Origin: Zopfochytrium polystomum | Lineage: Eukaryota > Chytridiomycota > Chytridiomycetes > Chytridiales > Chytridiaceae | NCBI GenBank assembly: GCA_025765615.1 | Contig: JAIVFJ010000151.1 | Location: 62,001 to 126,000 of the forward strand | Direction: 5' to 3' | Length of the DNA stretch: 64,000 nt | Shown: in pieces, positions 33,461 through 44,800 of the stretch | Numbering within the stretch: position 1 is the first letter of the stretch | How the letters are laid out: every line of letters starts with the position of its first letter | Made by a program: the position numbers and the translations under genes | Notes under the pieces: generated by a model | Told to the model about the DNA's origin: nothing | Seen by the model: only the letters and a program-made list of their open reading frames with translations | Databases searched by the model: none

Positions 33461-33872
33461 GGGTCAGACTGATTGAGTGCTCGTCGTTTTATTATAATGC
33501 GAATGTGCGCGACAACTCTCGGAAATAAACCCGCAGGGGCGGCTGCTCAAATGGAAAAAGCCGGAGGGAGAGAGAGAGAGAGAAAGAGAGAGAGTGTGTG
33601 TGTGGGTGTGGGCGTGTATGAGCGAGTCCGTTCCTTCTCGGTCTTTTTTGGGATGAAGAGAATGTGCGGAGGGGTGGCTCTTCACGCTCGGCGATTTCGC
33701 CAAAGTCCCGCAGAGCTCCAATCCCACCCTCTCGGCCACCAACCACGAACCACACAAATAAATAACACCCTCTTTCCCTCGGTTCTCTCCTCACAACAGC
33801 GAATTTCCCCGCTCGTGCAGCACCCCCAGCCCACCACCACCCGCCCACCCACAACAAACCCACCGATGACCT
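32057..33872. other. non-coding stretch with hairpins and homopolymers
   Basis: Contains three GAA-centred hairpins (32796-32900), A20 near 33072-33093, T35 at 33425-33459, and GA and GT microsatellites (about 33571-33606). Short open frames show no motif. The part next to 33872 is 3' flank of the reverse-strand gene. Confidence 0.45.
32796..32900. repeat. cluster of three GC-rich hairpins, GAA centres
   Basis: GCGGCC-GAA-GGCCGC (32796-32810); ATTGCC-g-GCGAC-GAA-GTCGC-GGCAAT (32852-32877, one bulge); GCGGC-CGAAC-GCCGC (32886-32900). All three share a GAA at or near the loop, as do the two hairpins at 21877-21958. Confidence 0.7.
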
Positions 33873-36257
33873 TCACTGCTCCGCCGACGCTCCCACCGCC
33901 GCCGCATCCCGCTCCCGCAGCGCGGCCTCGAGCGCCGCCACCCGTCGCGAGAGCCGCGCCACCGCCCGCCGCACGCGCCGGTCGACCAGCGCGCCGAGCG
34001 TGCGCGCGAGGGCATCGCCGTCGTCGTCGTCGTCGTCGCTGCCGCTGTCCAGCGAGCATGACGGCGACGGCGATGCCCGCCAGTCGTGAGGGCGGCGCTG
34101 GGCGGCGGAGGCGGCGGCGGCGGCGGTATCTCTGTCGCGACAGGTGCAGCGGCACCGACATCGACGGAGGCGGGGATCGCCGTCGCCGTCGCTATCGTCG
34201 TCGTCGTCGTCGTCTGCACGGTCGCTCCCCGCGTAACGGTCGGGGTGCGGCGTGGCGGAGCGGAGGCGGACACGCTTCGCCGGCGGCCGTCGCGCCTGCA
34301 GACGCTCGCGCGCGTCGCTGCATCGTATCAGCTGTCCGTCGCCGCCGCCGCCGGAACTGCTCGCATCACCAGCACCCACCGATGCCGACACCCTCCGCGG
34401 CCGCCGCGGGCCGCGCGCCGCCGCCGCGGCTGCCACAGACCCAGCGCCGGCGCGCGGCGGCGGCGTCGCGCACAGCACCGGCGAGAACGACGGGGCTGGA
34501 GCTGCAGCTGCAGCTGCCGCTACCAAGGCGGCGCCTGCGGCGCCGGCGGGCGCGGCGACGGTCGACAGCGAAGGCTGCAGCGGCAGCGCCGGCACGTCGT
34601 CGAAATCGAGCTCCTCCTGGCTGTCGATCGCCCCGCCGCCGACGCCGCCGGCGCACCCGTACCCCGCCGGCGGGCTCGGCAGCGCGTGGCGCGGCTGCAG
34701 TTGTGGCGGCGGCGGCGGCGGTGTGGGTGGCGCTAGGAGGCCGAGCGGGGCGAGGGGCGGGCCGCTCGTGACGGCGCCGCCGCCGCCACTCGTCGCCGTC
34801 GAAACGGTCGTCGCCGGCGCGGCCGCAGCCGAGGCGCCGGACGAAGCGCGGCGGCGCGCACCCCCCGCGGCGGCGGCGGCGGTGGTGCCTTCGAGCACGT
34901 CAAAGGCGGTCGACGTCCATCGCGGCGGCGAGCGCAGGCGGCACGCGAGCGGCGAAGACGGTCGCGGCGGTGGCGGCGGTGGCGGCCCCGGGGGCGGTGT
35001 GGGCGCGGTCTCTGTTGCTGTGCAATGAGGCGTTCGCGGCGGCAGCGTGTTGACGGGGCGGAGTTGCGGCGGCAGCCGGAGTGGTGGTGGCGGTGCGTGC
35101 GGAGGTGGCGACGGGGACGACGGCTGGCCGCGGTCTGCGTGGTGGTGGTGCGGAAGATGCTGCTGCTGCTGCTGCCGCGGTTTCGGCGGTGGATCGGCTC
35201 GTGCGGGTGGTGGTGCGCGCATTGGCGGGGTCAGCGGACGCGGCAGCTTCACGACCACTCGCCGCGGGGTCGTCGTGCCGGCCGTGGCCGTCCTGGCCGT
35301 CGTCTGTGCTGGCGTCGTCGTGGGTGCGATCGCTGTCGCCGCCGTCGCCGCCCTGGCCGTCGCAAGAGTGAGCGGCTGCACTCGCCGTTGCAGGCTGCCG
35401 GGTCTTTTTGCCGCCCTCGCGGACACCGCCGACGTCGCGACGGACACAGAGCCACGCCCCGCCCGACCGGCGCCTCGTACGCCGCCGCCGCCGACGCCGC
35501 CGCGTCTCTTGTATGTTTTAATGGCCGGCTGTCGAGGTGCGGCAAACAGCGGCAGGTTCGGGAACTCGAGGGACAAGTCGTGGAGCGGCCGCGAGGACGT
35601 CGTGTGACTTGGCCCGGTGGCGGCAGCTTGCCGCGGCGGCTCATGGCGCGGGCGTGGTTGCTGTCCGTGTCCGCTCTGCCAGTTTTCGACCTGCACTTGG
35701 AGCTGCTGGTGCGTCAAGGGTCGGGGAAGGAGGCAATCGGCGGGCTGCTGGAATCCCGAGTAGGGGCCAGCGCGGCTCGCGCGCTGCGACGGCGAGCGGA
35801 GCAAAGAGTCGGGCAGGTCGCCGTTAGGATCGTCATCGTCGTCGTCGCCGTCGACTTCCCAGCGTCGCCGTTTGCAAGAGCCGCGAGCGGTTTGGATGAC
35901 AAGCGGTCGTTCAGGGTGGATGGACGCGGCGCGCACGTCGGGGGCGGGGCGAGCCAGTGCGGGGTGAACGGTGGTGGCGGCGGCGGCACGGCCGGGTTTG
36001 GCGGTGGAGACTGGCGGCGTTACGAGAGGGTCGGCGGGACGGCGGGAGGTCATCGCGGCGGTCCGCTTTACGCTGACGGCTGGCAGCGGTGGCGGCCCGC
36101 ACGCGATGGGAGTAGTCGCAAGGGCGATCGCCGCCAGGACACCGCCGTTGATGGCGGTAGTAGCAGCGGCGGCGGCAGCGGTGGCGTCGTTGCCATCGTG
36201 GACCGCAGGGGCCACCAAGGTCGACGACGACGGCGCCCACGCTCTAGTGGGGAGCAT
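33873..36257 (-). CDS. hypothetical low-complexity Ala/Pro/Arg-rich protein with C-terminal coiled coil
   Basis: Open frame without introns; first ATG at 36257 gives 794 residues, though the frame is open upstream to 36602 without an ATG. Most of the protein is disordered (Ala, Pro, Ser, Thr and Arg-rich, with Asp tracts near the end). A conserved-looking island reads DSQEELDFDDVPALPLQPS. The last roughly 45 residues (RRVRRAVARLSRRVAALEA) form a predicted short coiled coil. No family recognised. Extreme GC content also opens long frames on the opposite strand, so coding status rests on the uninterrupted length and the C-terminal helix; moderate certainty only. Confidence 0.5.
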   Translation of the reverse strand: MLPTRAWAPSSSTLVAPAVHDGNDATAAAAAATTAINGGVLAAIALATTPIACGPPPLPAVSVKRTAAMTSRRPADPLVTPPVSTAKPGRAAAATTVHPALARPAPDVRAASIHPERPLVIQTARGSCKRRRWEVDGDDDDDDPNGDLPDSLLRSPSQRASRAGPYSGFQQPADCLLPRPLTHQQLQVQVENWQSGHGQQPRPRHEPPRQAAATGPSHTTSSRPLHDLSLEFPNLPLFAAPRQPAIKTYKRRGGVGGGGVRGAGRAGRGSVSVATSAVSARAAKRPGSLQRRVQPLTLATARAATAATAIAPTTTPAQTTARTATAGTTTPRRVVVKLPRPLTPPMRAPPPARADPPPKPRQQQQQHLPHHHHADRGQPSSPSPPPHAPPPPLRLPPQLRPVNTLPPRTPHCTATETAPTPPPGPPPPPPPRPSSPLACRLRSPPRWTSTAFDVLEGTTAAAAAGGARRRASSGASAAAAPATTVSTATSGGGGAVTSGPPLAPLGLLAPPTPPPPPPQLQPRHALPSPPAGYGCAGGVGGGAIDSQEELDFDDVPALPLQPSLSTVAAPAGAAGAALVAAAAAAAPAPSFSPVLCATPPPRAGAGSVAAAAAARGPRRPRRVSASVGAGDASSSGGGGDGQLIRCSDARERLQARRPPAKRVRLRSATPHPDRYAGSDRADDDDDDDSDGDGDPRLRRCRCRCTCRDRDTAAAAASAAQRRPHDWRASPSPSCSLDSGSDDDDDDGDALARTLGALVDRRVRRAVARLSRRVAALEAALRERDAAAVGASAEQ

Positions 36258-37826
36258 TGTGGAGCCGGGCTGTGTTGGTGCAGAGACCGCAGCAGACAGG
36301 AGGATTGTTGGCTTTAGCGAAGTGAGGCTCTTTGCGGCGAGTGCTGGCGAGCTGCTCTTGCTTGCTGGAGGGTTAGGGTGAAGGGCGAGGTTGGGGGTCG
36401 CGCCAGAGTCGCCCGCCGCCGCGTTGTTCGGGCACGAAAGCACTCGGGCAGGCAGCCAGGCAGGCAGGGTACCCGCGGGTACTACCCGCACACTCGCGCG
36501 TTCGCTATTCGCTCGGATCGTCGCTCGTTCGGATCGCTCGGATCGTTGGGATCGTTCGTTTGTTGTGTTCGATCTGGAAGGGCAATGGCCGATAACTGAC
36601 AAGGAAGAGAGGTCTGTTTCGGACGCGTCCGAACTCTAATGGGATGTATTAATAACAAGGCCGCACACACACACTCACACAGCGCGCAGTGAATTGATGA
36701 TGGTGACATTCACATCGCGTTGCTCGAAAGAACACGAAACGCCAAGAATAACAACAATTCCATTCGCGTTTTTAATGCTTATTAGTGAACGAAACGTTGA
36801 TTCTCGAAGGGGGAAGCGGGCAATTGCATCGCTCTCCCCCACCTCCTTCCTGTCTCGCTCACCAAACGGCCTTTCTCTGGTGGTCCTAACCAGCCTGGTC
36901 TGACGGTCGACGGTGGTGGTGGTGACCCCGCCTGCCCGTGCCTGCTGAATATGCTTGTTTACTGGTAGTTGGCACAACTGCTTGCTTGCTGGTTACGCCA
37001 GGCGCGAGGGGAGGAACCGACAACGTGGAGTGTCGAGGGAATAAAAAAAAGAGAAGAAAAACGAAAGAAAGAAAGAAGCTGGGCAATTCGTTGATCCACT
37101 CTCCTTTCCTTTTTTTTTTTTTTTTTTTCTTTTTTTTTTTGGTTCCCCCCCTTCCCGATTTTCTACGCGAAGTAGGATATTGGAGCTTACAGTGAATTTC
37201 ATATTCCTTGAGATTTTTGGGCTGAAAAAAAAATGTTTCAGAGGGACCAAAAAAAAGTTTTCGATTGGGGGTTGGTCGGTCTCCATTTAGGGGTGGTCCG
37301 TCTCCAATGGTGAAAAGTTTTTTTTTGCCCTCCACCAAACTTTTTTTTGCTGCCTCAAAATCTCAAGGTATATGAAATTGACAGTAATATCAATAAGTTG
37401 TATAAATATTTAGTTATGGCTCAAACCGCGGGGAGGCCGGGTTCGTTTCGTCGCTCCGGGGAGAAAATTCAACTTCCGGCGCCATTGTTCACAGAAGGCG
37501 GGGTTTTTTGTTTTGTTTTGTTTTTATTTCTCCTTTCGTTTTCTTCCAGCTGTTTTTGTTTGCTCTTTTCTTGTTTCCCAGCCGCGCGGATTTGAAAGAG
37601 AGACACAAAAGAGGAAGAAGGCTGGGACAGAGTGGGAAAGAGAGTGGGACAAACAGAGAGAGATAGACAGAAAGACAGACAGACAGACAGAACGGGGGAT
37701 ATGGCGGACAGACACAAATGTAATCGCATGCGCCAAAACGGAATGTGTGTTTGCCCACTTCGTGATTTCGCGCGTGATTCTGTGTGTGTGTTGTGTGTGT
37801 GTGTGTGTGTCTGTGTGTGGGTTCCT

Positions 37827-37877
<51 letters not shown>

Positions 37878-38941
37878 TGTACTCATTGTTTCTCCACCAA
37901 TTTTCTTTTCTTAGTAGTACCATTCAGCCTGCAAGGAACAGAAGATGGGGGGGAAAGGTGTTCAAGACATGATTATAAACTGGGAAAGTGGGAAATGCGA
38001 GGTAATTGTCGAGAGAATGGGTCTGTTAGGAGAGAGAGTGTGTGTGTGGGTACCACACATACAGAAGAGAGAGAGAGAGAGAGTCAAGCAAAGTACTGTT
38101 GTTATTGTTGTTGTTGCTGTTGTCGCATCATGCGGCTGGTAAATATCTTTCTTGAAATTAGCTTGTACTTGCTTGTTTTCCATGAATATTAATATCGCTC
38201 TGCTCCCTCAACTTTTCGCTCCATTCCGTTGTTCCTTCCATTTTCGGGTCCTGCGGGCTGACGCGCTGTCAAACAAACAAGAATTGAAAACGTTGAGCCA
38301 GTCATTTCGGGGCCTCCCGCTGTCCAAGTACTTTGTTGGAATTACATTCACAAATTAATAAAGGCGAAGGTGTTGTTTTTCGTTATGCAGTCGCTTCACT
38401 CGTTCGCTGTTTTTTTTTTTTTTTTTTCGTGTCTTGCCGACGCAACCTGCCTTTTACAGCAAGCTCAACCCTGCCCCTCTGTCTGTCTGTCAGTCTCTAG
38501 ATGCGACCAATGGTTGTCGGGCAAACCCACCCTTGTTCGCAATGGACCTCCAATTCCGGCGCCCTGTTGGTGGCAATAGGAACCGATGAAAAATGTTGAA
38601 AGTTTTATTTATTTTAGCGGGGAAAGGAAAGGAGACCCATCCGCAGAGAGATATTAATGTTAATACTTTTGTATTTGTTTAGAAGGGAGACAGAGCGCAG
38701 ACACAATATGCTGTCTCCGCCTGCTGCACCAAAAATCAAGAAAAAAAAAAAAAGTCGCGAAAGAGGGCTGAGCACCCGCCCAAACACAACCAACCAACCA
38801 ACAACATGAGCCATCGCCTCTGTCGCTGTCCCTGTCCTTCCCACACTCACACTGCTCTCTCTCTCTCTCTCTCTCTCTCTTTGCTGACTGTCGACGCATT
38901 CCATAAATACCCACGCCCTTCCCCCCAGCCAGCCCACCAGT

Positions 38942-38974
<33 letters not shown>

Positions 38975-39164
38975 ACACACACGCCGCAGGCGCAGAATCC
39001 AAAGAAAGCAAAACAAACAACAACCCTCCCCCACCAGCTGCCTCAGCCCGGCGCCCCCTCGCGCGTGGCTCCCCTCCCTCCCTCCCTCTCTCGCTCGCTC
39101 TCTCTGTCCATCAACCACACACACACTTTTCACACACTCACAAACACACACAAAGCCATCAACC
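36258..39164. other. intergenic region between divergent genes, with a MITE and microsatellites
   Basis: Includes T-rich runs (37110-37140), GACA units (about 37668-37692), a TC array (about 37831-37875), a CT array (about 38853-38881) and CA arrays (about 38942-38981). No supported gene; the final part is likely the promoter and 5' UTR of the gene at 39165. Confidence 0.5.
37190..37384. mobile_element. 195-bp MITE with TA target duplication (Tc1/mariner type)
   Basis: Terminal inverted repeats: left CAGTGAATTTCATATTCC, right (reverse complement) CTGTCAATTTCATATACC, continuing CTTGAGATTTT on both sides, about 35 bp with few mismatches. Flanked by TA at 37188-37189 and 37385-37386. The interior is itself partly palindromic and A/T-tract-rich. 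No ORF. TA duplication and short TIRs fit a non-autonomous Tc1/mariner derivative. Confidence 0.75.
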
Positions 39165-40893
39165 ATGCGATCCCCGTCCGCCCTCTCCCGCCTCCACCGC
39201 CTCGCCGTCGCCTGCCTCGCCGCAGCACTCCTCCTGGCCCTCGTCGCCGCATCCTCCGTATCGGCCGCCGCCGCAACCCCGGCCGCCCCCGCCGTCGCCC
39301 CGGCGAAGCCCGCCACCCCCGCGAAGCCCGCCGCCGCCGCCGCTGCAGCCCCCGTCGACCCGAAGAAGGCCGCAGCCGCCGTCGACCCGAAGAAGCCTGC
39401 CACCGCGTCCGCCACCGCTGCCGACAAGGACAAGGACAAGGACAAGGACAAGACGAAGGCCGCCGACAAGCCCGCGGCCGACAAGGACAAGGACGACGAG
39501 GCGGACGACCGCGCGGCGAAGCGCGCCGAGCGCAAAATGAAGCGGCTGCAGAGTATGCTGGAGAGGGAGAAGAAGAAGGCCGAGACTGTCAAGAAGCGCA
39601 AGGAGGAGCGCGCGGCGGCAAAGAAGACGACGACCGCCGCACCGGCGGCGAAGAAGGACGAGAAGAAACCGGCGACGGCGGCTGCCGTGACGGCGAAGAA
39701 GGATGTTGCGAAGAAGGACGAGAAGAAACCGGCGACGGCTGTTGCGAAGAAGGACGAGAAGAAACCGGCGACCGCTGTTGCGAAGAAGGACGAGAAGAAA
39801 CCGGCGACCGCTGCTGCGAAGAAGGACGAGAAGAAACCGGCGATCGCTGCTGCAAAGAAGGACGAAAAGAAGCCGGCGGCGACGAAGAAGGACGAAAAGA
39901 AGGACGACAAGAAGAAGGACGCCGCCAAGGGGACTAACGCGCGGTCGGCGCCCGCGCCGGCGGCGGCGGCGAAGAAGGACGACAAGAAGGCGGCTGCCCT
40001 CCCGCCGACCAAGAAGGACGCCGTCGCGCCAAAGGCCCCCGTCACCATCAAGTCGCTCGCGGACCACGTCAAAGACCGCCAGAAGCAGGTTTCGGTGGCC
40101 GGCTTCATGGGCGGCAAGGGCGGCCTGCTGGCCGGCATCAACTTGAAAAAGGCCGAGGACGACAAGAAGAAGAAGGACGAGGAGGCCAAGAAGAAGGCCG
40201 AGGCCGAAAAGAACAAGAAGCCCGCGACGCCCGCCCGCCCCGGCCAAAGCCGATGACAAGAGCCGCGCCGTGCCGACCAAGCCGGCGGCCGACGACAAGA
40301 ACAAGAAGCCCGCTGCGCCCGCCGCCGCCGCCGCGGCGAAGACGGCGGCTAAGCCCGCTACCGCATCCGACAAGGACAAGAAGAAGCCGGCCACCGTGCA
40401 CCACCGCTACAACTCGCGCGGCCGCAACGACCGCGAGGCGCGCCGCGAGAAGCTGGCAAAGGTCGCGACCGCTGCTGGTGCTGCTGGTGGTGCGGCCGAC
40501 AAGGACAAGAAGAAGGACGCCGCGGGCAAGCCTGCCGCGGCGACGACGGTGACCACGAGCCGGACCGGGGTGGTGAAGGCGGTGCCAAAGACCGCTGCCG
40601 CTGCTGCTGCTGTTACTGCTGCAGACAAGAAGGACGCCAAGAAGGACGCCAAGAAGGACGCTGCACCCGCAAAGGACGCCAAGAAGGACGGTACCGTGAA
40701 GAAGGGCGAGAAGAAGCGCAACCGTGGATGGATGTCGTTCTTGGACGAGGACGACGAGGAGGACCGCAAGAAGGGCAAGAAGGTGAGCGGCGCGGAGAGG
40801 ACGGCCAAGGGCATCCACAAGGCGCTGACTCTGATGGAGGACGACGACGAGGAGGAGGAGAAGCCCAAGCCGAAGAAGGGCAAGAAGGTGTAG
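39165..40893 (+). CDS. secreted Lys/Ala-rich repeat protein with apparent frameshift
   Basis: The N-terminus (about 1-37) is a clear signal peptide: basic start, then CLAAALLLALVAASSVSA. The mature part is Ala/Pro-rich, then has DKDKDKDK runs and a tandem 11-residue repeat of the type KKDEKKPATA (about 39650-39890), then TIKSLADHVKDRQKQVSV and GFMGGKGGLLAGINLKKAE, the only complex segment. The first frame stops at 40256; the next frame (40257-40893) continues with the same KKPA composition and ends with an acidic/Lys-rich tail (FLDEDDEEDRKKGKK). A single extra base in the C/G-rich stretch 40225-40250 would join them into about 575 residues. Function unknown; a secreted or ER polybasic protein is inferred. 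Confidence 0.65.
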
Positions 40894-41897
40894 GGAGGGA
40901 GAGAGAGAGAGAGAGAGAGGGGATAGAAGTGATAGGAGTGGGAGAAGAGATTCGATGGGGGGAAGGTGATGTGGTCCTCCTTTGCGATGGTTGGTTTAGT
41001 TTTGTTTTTTTGTTTTGTTTTGGGTAGTGTTCTGTCTCAATCCTTGTCCATTTTTTCCCGTTTCTCGTTTTTCTCGTTTTCTTGAATTTCCCCTGACATG
41101 TCCGGTTTTTGATTGTTCCATTCCCTCCATTCTCGTTGTTGTTTGGTTTCAAAGCATTTTTCATCCCCAGATCGAAGAAGAAGAGAAACAAGTCTTGTTT
41201 TTGTTCAAGAAGTTCTTTTGACACTACAAATAGAGAGAGAGAGAGAGAGGGAGAGAGAGGGAGAGAGATCCATAGTATGCGTAGGTGCCAAACTGCTGGC
41301 CTAGCGTGTCCACGCCGAGCTCAGCCAAACCGACAGGAAGTTCTTCGAGCGGGGCAACAAGAGTGTTACTTATCATCCAATGCGCTGGAAACTCAATGGC
41401 GGGGGCAACATCAAAAATCACCATTTAAGGCAAAGAAGATACATAGTCAATGGGGGGTGCCGCTCATTTTCACTGTTGAGTGCCCGCGCTGCTTAGTGCT
41501 TCATCAAAAAGCCTATTGCGCAAGAGCAAACTGTTGAAATATCTCCAATTTCACTCGTGATTGGTGATGTTACTTAAGCTTTACCATCAAATGTGCACAG
41601 CATAAAAGAAGAGTGAGGAATTCATCAAATAGAAGAGCAAGTGAAAAACATTTCAAAAAAGAACTGACAAAATATATGTGGAAACCCCCTTCTCTCAACA
41701 CTTTCTTCTTGGATGGGGTGCCACCCATCGTCGCCATCCAGATCACCACACGTGTTTTATCGTAGAAAAGTGGTGGTCCCTCTTGAGGCCCTTTGCGTCC
41801 ACAAAAAAAAAAAAATTACTGAAGATCAAACTGCACTGCCCCCTCACCGACCCCACACATCCACACACGCACGCATCGCACGAAAGAGCACGCACTC
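40894..41897. other. intergenic region
   Basis: Begins with a GA repeat (about 40898-40920) after the stop, a T/G-rich 3' flank, another GA repeat (about 41232-41270) and AT-rich sequence with no recognised features. The last 100 bp before 41898 (CA/CG-rich) probably include the TRS120-like promoter. Confidence 0.5.
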
Positions 41898-44800
41898 ATG
41901 GACCGGCAGCAGCCGCCGTTCCCGCTGCTGGGCCTCGCCCAGGCGCGCGTGTTGCTAGTACCCGTGCCGCCCATCAAGAAGATCGTCTTCCGCCGCTACG
42001 TCGATCTCTTTGCCCAATTCGCCGTCGTCGCCGTGCCAGACGTCGCGCGCGCCGTCGCCCGCGACTCCTCGTCCTCCTCGTCCTCGTCCTTTGCCTCCGC
42101 ATCCGCATCCGCACAGTTCTACGCGACCTCCTCCTCCTCTTCCTCTTCGTCCGCATCCTCGTCATCGTCTTCTTCGTCCGCGTCGCCCCCCTTTGCATCT
42201 TCGTCGCCGCTGGCAATCGCCGGCGGTGGTGGTGGTGCCGCCGGAAGCAGGCCGTCGATGCCCGGCGCTGGAGTCTTCCCCAGTTGAGCCCGCCACCAAT
42301 GCCCACGCGCAATCCATTCTGACTCGCGGGACGCTTCTCCCAAACCCCTGCCCTTCCCGATCTGCAGAATTCACAGACAGTCTCTTTCACGATGGCCACA
42401 TGTATCTCAACTTTGTCACAACCTACGACAGAGATCACCAACCTTTGGAAGACTTCCAGCTGGATCGCCAGATCATGGGGGTGCGTTTTTTTCGCGTTTC
42501 GGCGCTTGCTTTCTAGCCCAGTACCCCCCTGAGAGCCCCCCTTGTCGTTTTGCCGTCTTTTGCCCTTTGCCTTTTCGAACCCGGATCGTTCTCTTCCTGA
42601 TATTGACCGATCGCCCTCCGCGCGCTCGCTACTCCGATCTCTCGCTTTGGTCGCAGGTGATTGGTATCGGGCACTGCGAAGAGTACGATCTGTTGAGCGA
42701 GGTTCCGCGCCGCTTCCAGCAGATCGCCCAAAAGGTAGGCAGCAAGCCGCGTCAGTCCCCTGAACCCTATGCTCACACCCCTTCCCTACACAGTACCCCC
42801 ACGTCCCTTGTCAGCAGGTGCTTCGTATTCGAGCCAAACCCACGGCAGGCCATCGACGACATCCGAGGGCTTTACATCGTCCCCCAATGAGGGCCAACTT
42901 TCCTTGTACCTCTCTAATCTCATCACCAGTTTTGCGGGGCGATCTCTTGATCGCATTTGGCTCACTGGTGAGTCGGACGCGCCCTTCGTCGTTTTCCATT
43001 CGCACCACCAACGTCTTCCACGCCTTTCTGACGGCTGCCGTCTCGCGTACAGGCTTACCAAATTGAACGACGTCCATTAATCCAAGGCCCATCAATGAAC
43101 ATTGGGGTACCCACACGTGCCCAGCACGGTGAACGGCAGCTCAGCTCAGCTCACGTCGTCCCCGATCGCACAGCCGCCCGCAATACACGGGCAGTACGCC
43201 GTGCAGTCCTCCGGCTCCCAGGCCGACTCGACGAGCTCTTCGTCTTTCAGCCCGTTCGGCTCCATACTCAACACCGACCGCAACAAGAAGCGAACCCCGG
43301 CTCGCGCGCAAAAACTGATTGGAGACCTTTACCTGATGGCCGGCAGGCTGGACAAGGCAATGCATACCTACTTATCGGCGCTTGAGATTCTGAAGCAGAC
43401 GGCGGACTTTAATTGGCACGGTGCGCTGCTCGAGTCGCACTACGCCGCACTCGCTTTGACGCTGTTGAACAAAGTCGGACTCGGGGTAAGTTTCGAACGG
43501 ATCGGTGTCTTTTGATTGGCGAATATCTGTTCGGCAATTCACTTATTCTTTCGGGGGCGGGTGGATTGGAGCTAACCTTCATTCATCACCTGAATGCCGA
43601 CGGCACGAATGATTCCCAACTCTCTCTGACCCAAAGCCAAAAGCGCACGTCATAACATCACCAGTTGACTTGAACACGCCAACGCAGACGCTGTGGTCAC
43701 CGCCCACACTCGCGTCGGTGCTGTCCTCTGCCACTTCTCCAGCATTGTCGTCTGGCCCTCTTCGCGCCTTTCTATGCGATCTTCCTGACCACTATCGGGA
43801 AATTATCAGTCTTTACGACCGCGGTAGCTCCGCCGGCCCTTCTGCACCTGGATTCTGCCCGCTGCTGGCCCCGCAGGCGTGCCTCCGCATGTCCAAGCTG
43901 CTCGCGGGACTCTGCAGGTTTGGGTTCACCGGTATCATCACCAACGGAGCTGGAATCCTGCTTCAGCCGCCAGAGCCGCGCGATCGAGGCGGTCCCGGCC
44001 CTGGCGCCAACATGGTCGGTGGCATCGCCGGCAGCGCCATGGGCACCGGCGGCGATTACGGTGGGGGCTCCGGAGGGGGCGGCCCCGGTGGCGGTGGGGG
44101 AGGAGGCGGCGGCGGCAACCCGAACGACCCACCCACCCACGACCGCATCGTTCTCAACAACGGCGTCGGCGTCAATCGCATCGACGTCGCCTCTTGGCTC
44201 TCCCGCGCGCGCGCCTCGGCTTTCTTCGACTACCTGCCCCCCGCAGACCAAATGGACTGCCTCGCCCAGATGGCGGCCGTCTGCGGCTCCATTCAGCTCC
44301 GCCGGAAGCACGCCTTCTACCTCCGGCTCCTGTGCCGCAGCGTCGCTGGCACGCTGCGTGCCGGCATCGGAGCCAACGGCGGCGGAGGAACCGGCGGGCT
44401 GGCTGGCAGGCAGAACGCGGGCTCCCTCGGCGAGTGGAAGCGCGCGCTGTCCATGGCGTCGCTCGTGTCTATGGCGTCGGAGGCGGGTGATGCGAGCGAG
44501 CTCAATGAGATGCGGCTCGACAGCGAGACCGAGTCCGCCACGGGCCGACTCGATAGTCGAAGCAAAGGTCGCGCCACCAACGGCGCGCTGGAGTGCTTGA
44601 AGCGGGTGTGCGACGTTGTCGGCGTTCCTTGGAGACGTGAGTACCAGGACCGCTCCTTCGCCCTTCTCCTCACAACACAACCACCATCGAAATTCGAACC
44701 TCTCTACCAACCCACTAGCTACAGGAAAGTATGATCGCGCCCATTCGATCCACGGTGGCCACTGGTCGGACGACGAGGACGCATTTTTGGACGAATTCGA

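Noticed and set aside
34086..36317. Plus-strand frames of up to 430 codons opposite the hypothetical gene at 33873-36257
   Set aside because: Arg/Gly/Ala composition is a by-product of GC-rich codons; no start context or domain. The minus frame is longer, though its own support is modest.
38660..40394. Long minus-strand frames (Phe/Leu/Ser-rich, over 400 codons) opposite the Lys-rich secreted protein
   Set aside because: They are the complement of AAG/GAC/GCC codon repeats on the plus strand; the plus frame has a signal peptide and a complex segment, the minus frames have neither.
43095..43385. Alternative open frame and a fourth homopolymer shift at G4 43104-43107 in the TRS120-like gene
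   Set aside because: A 67-bp GT-AG intron (43107-43173) restores the family frame without assuming an error, although its donor GTACCC is weak.
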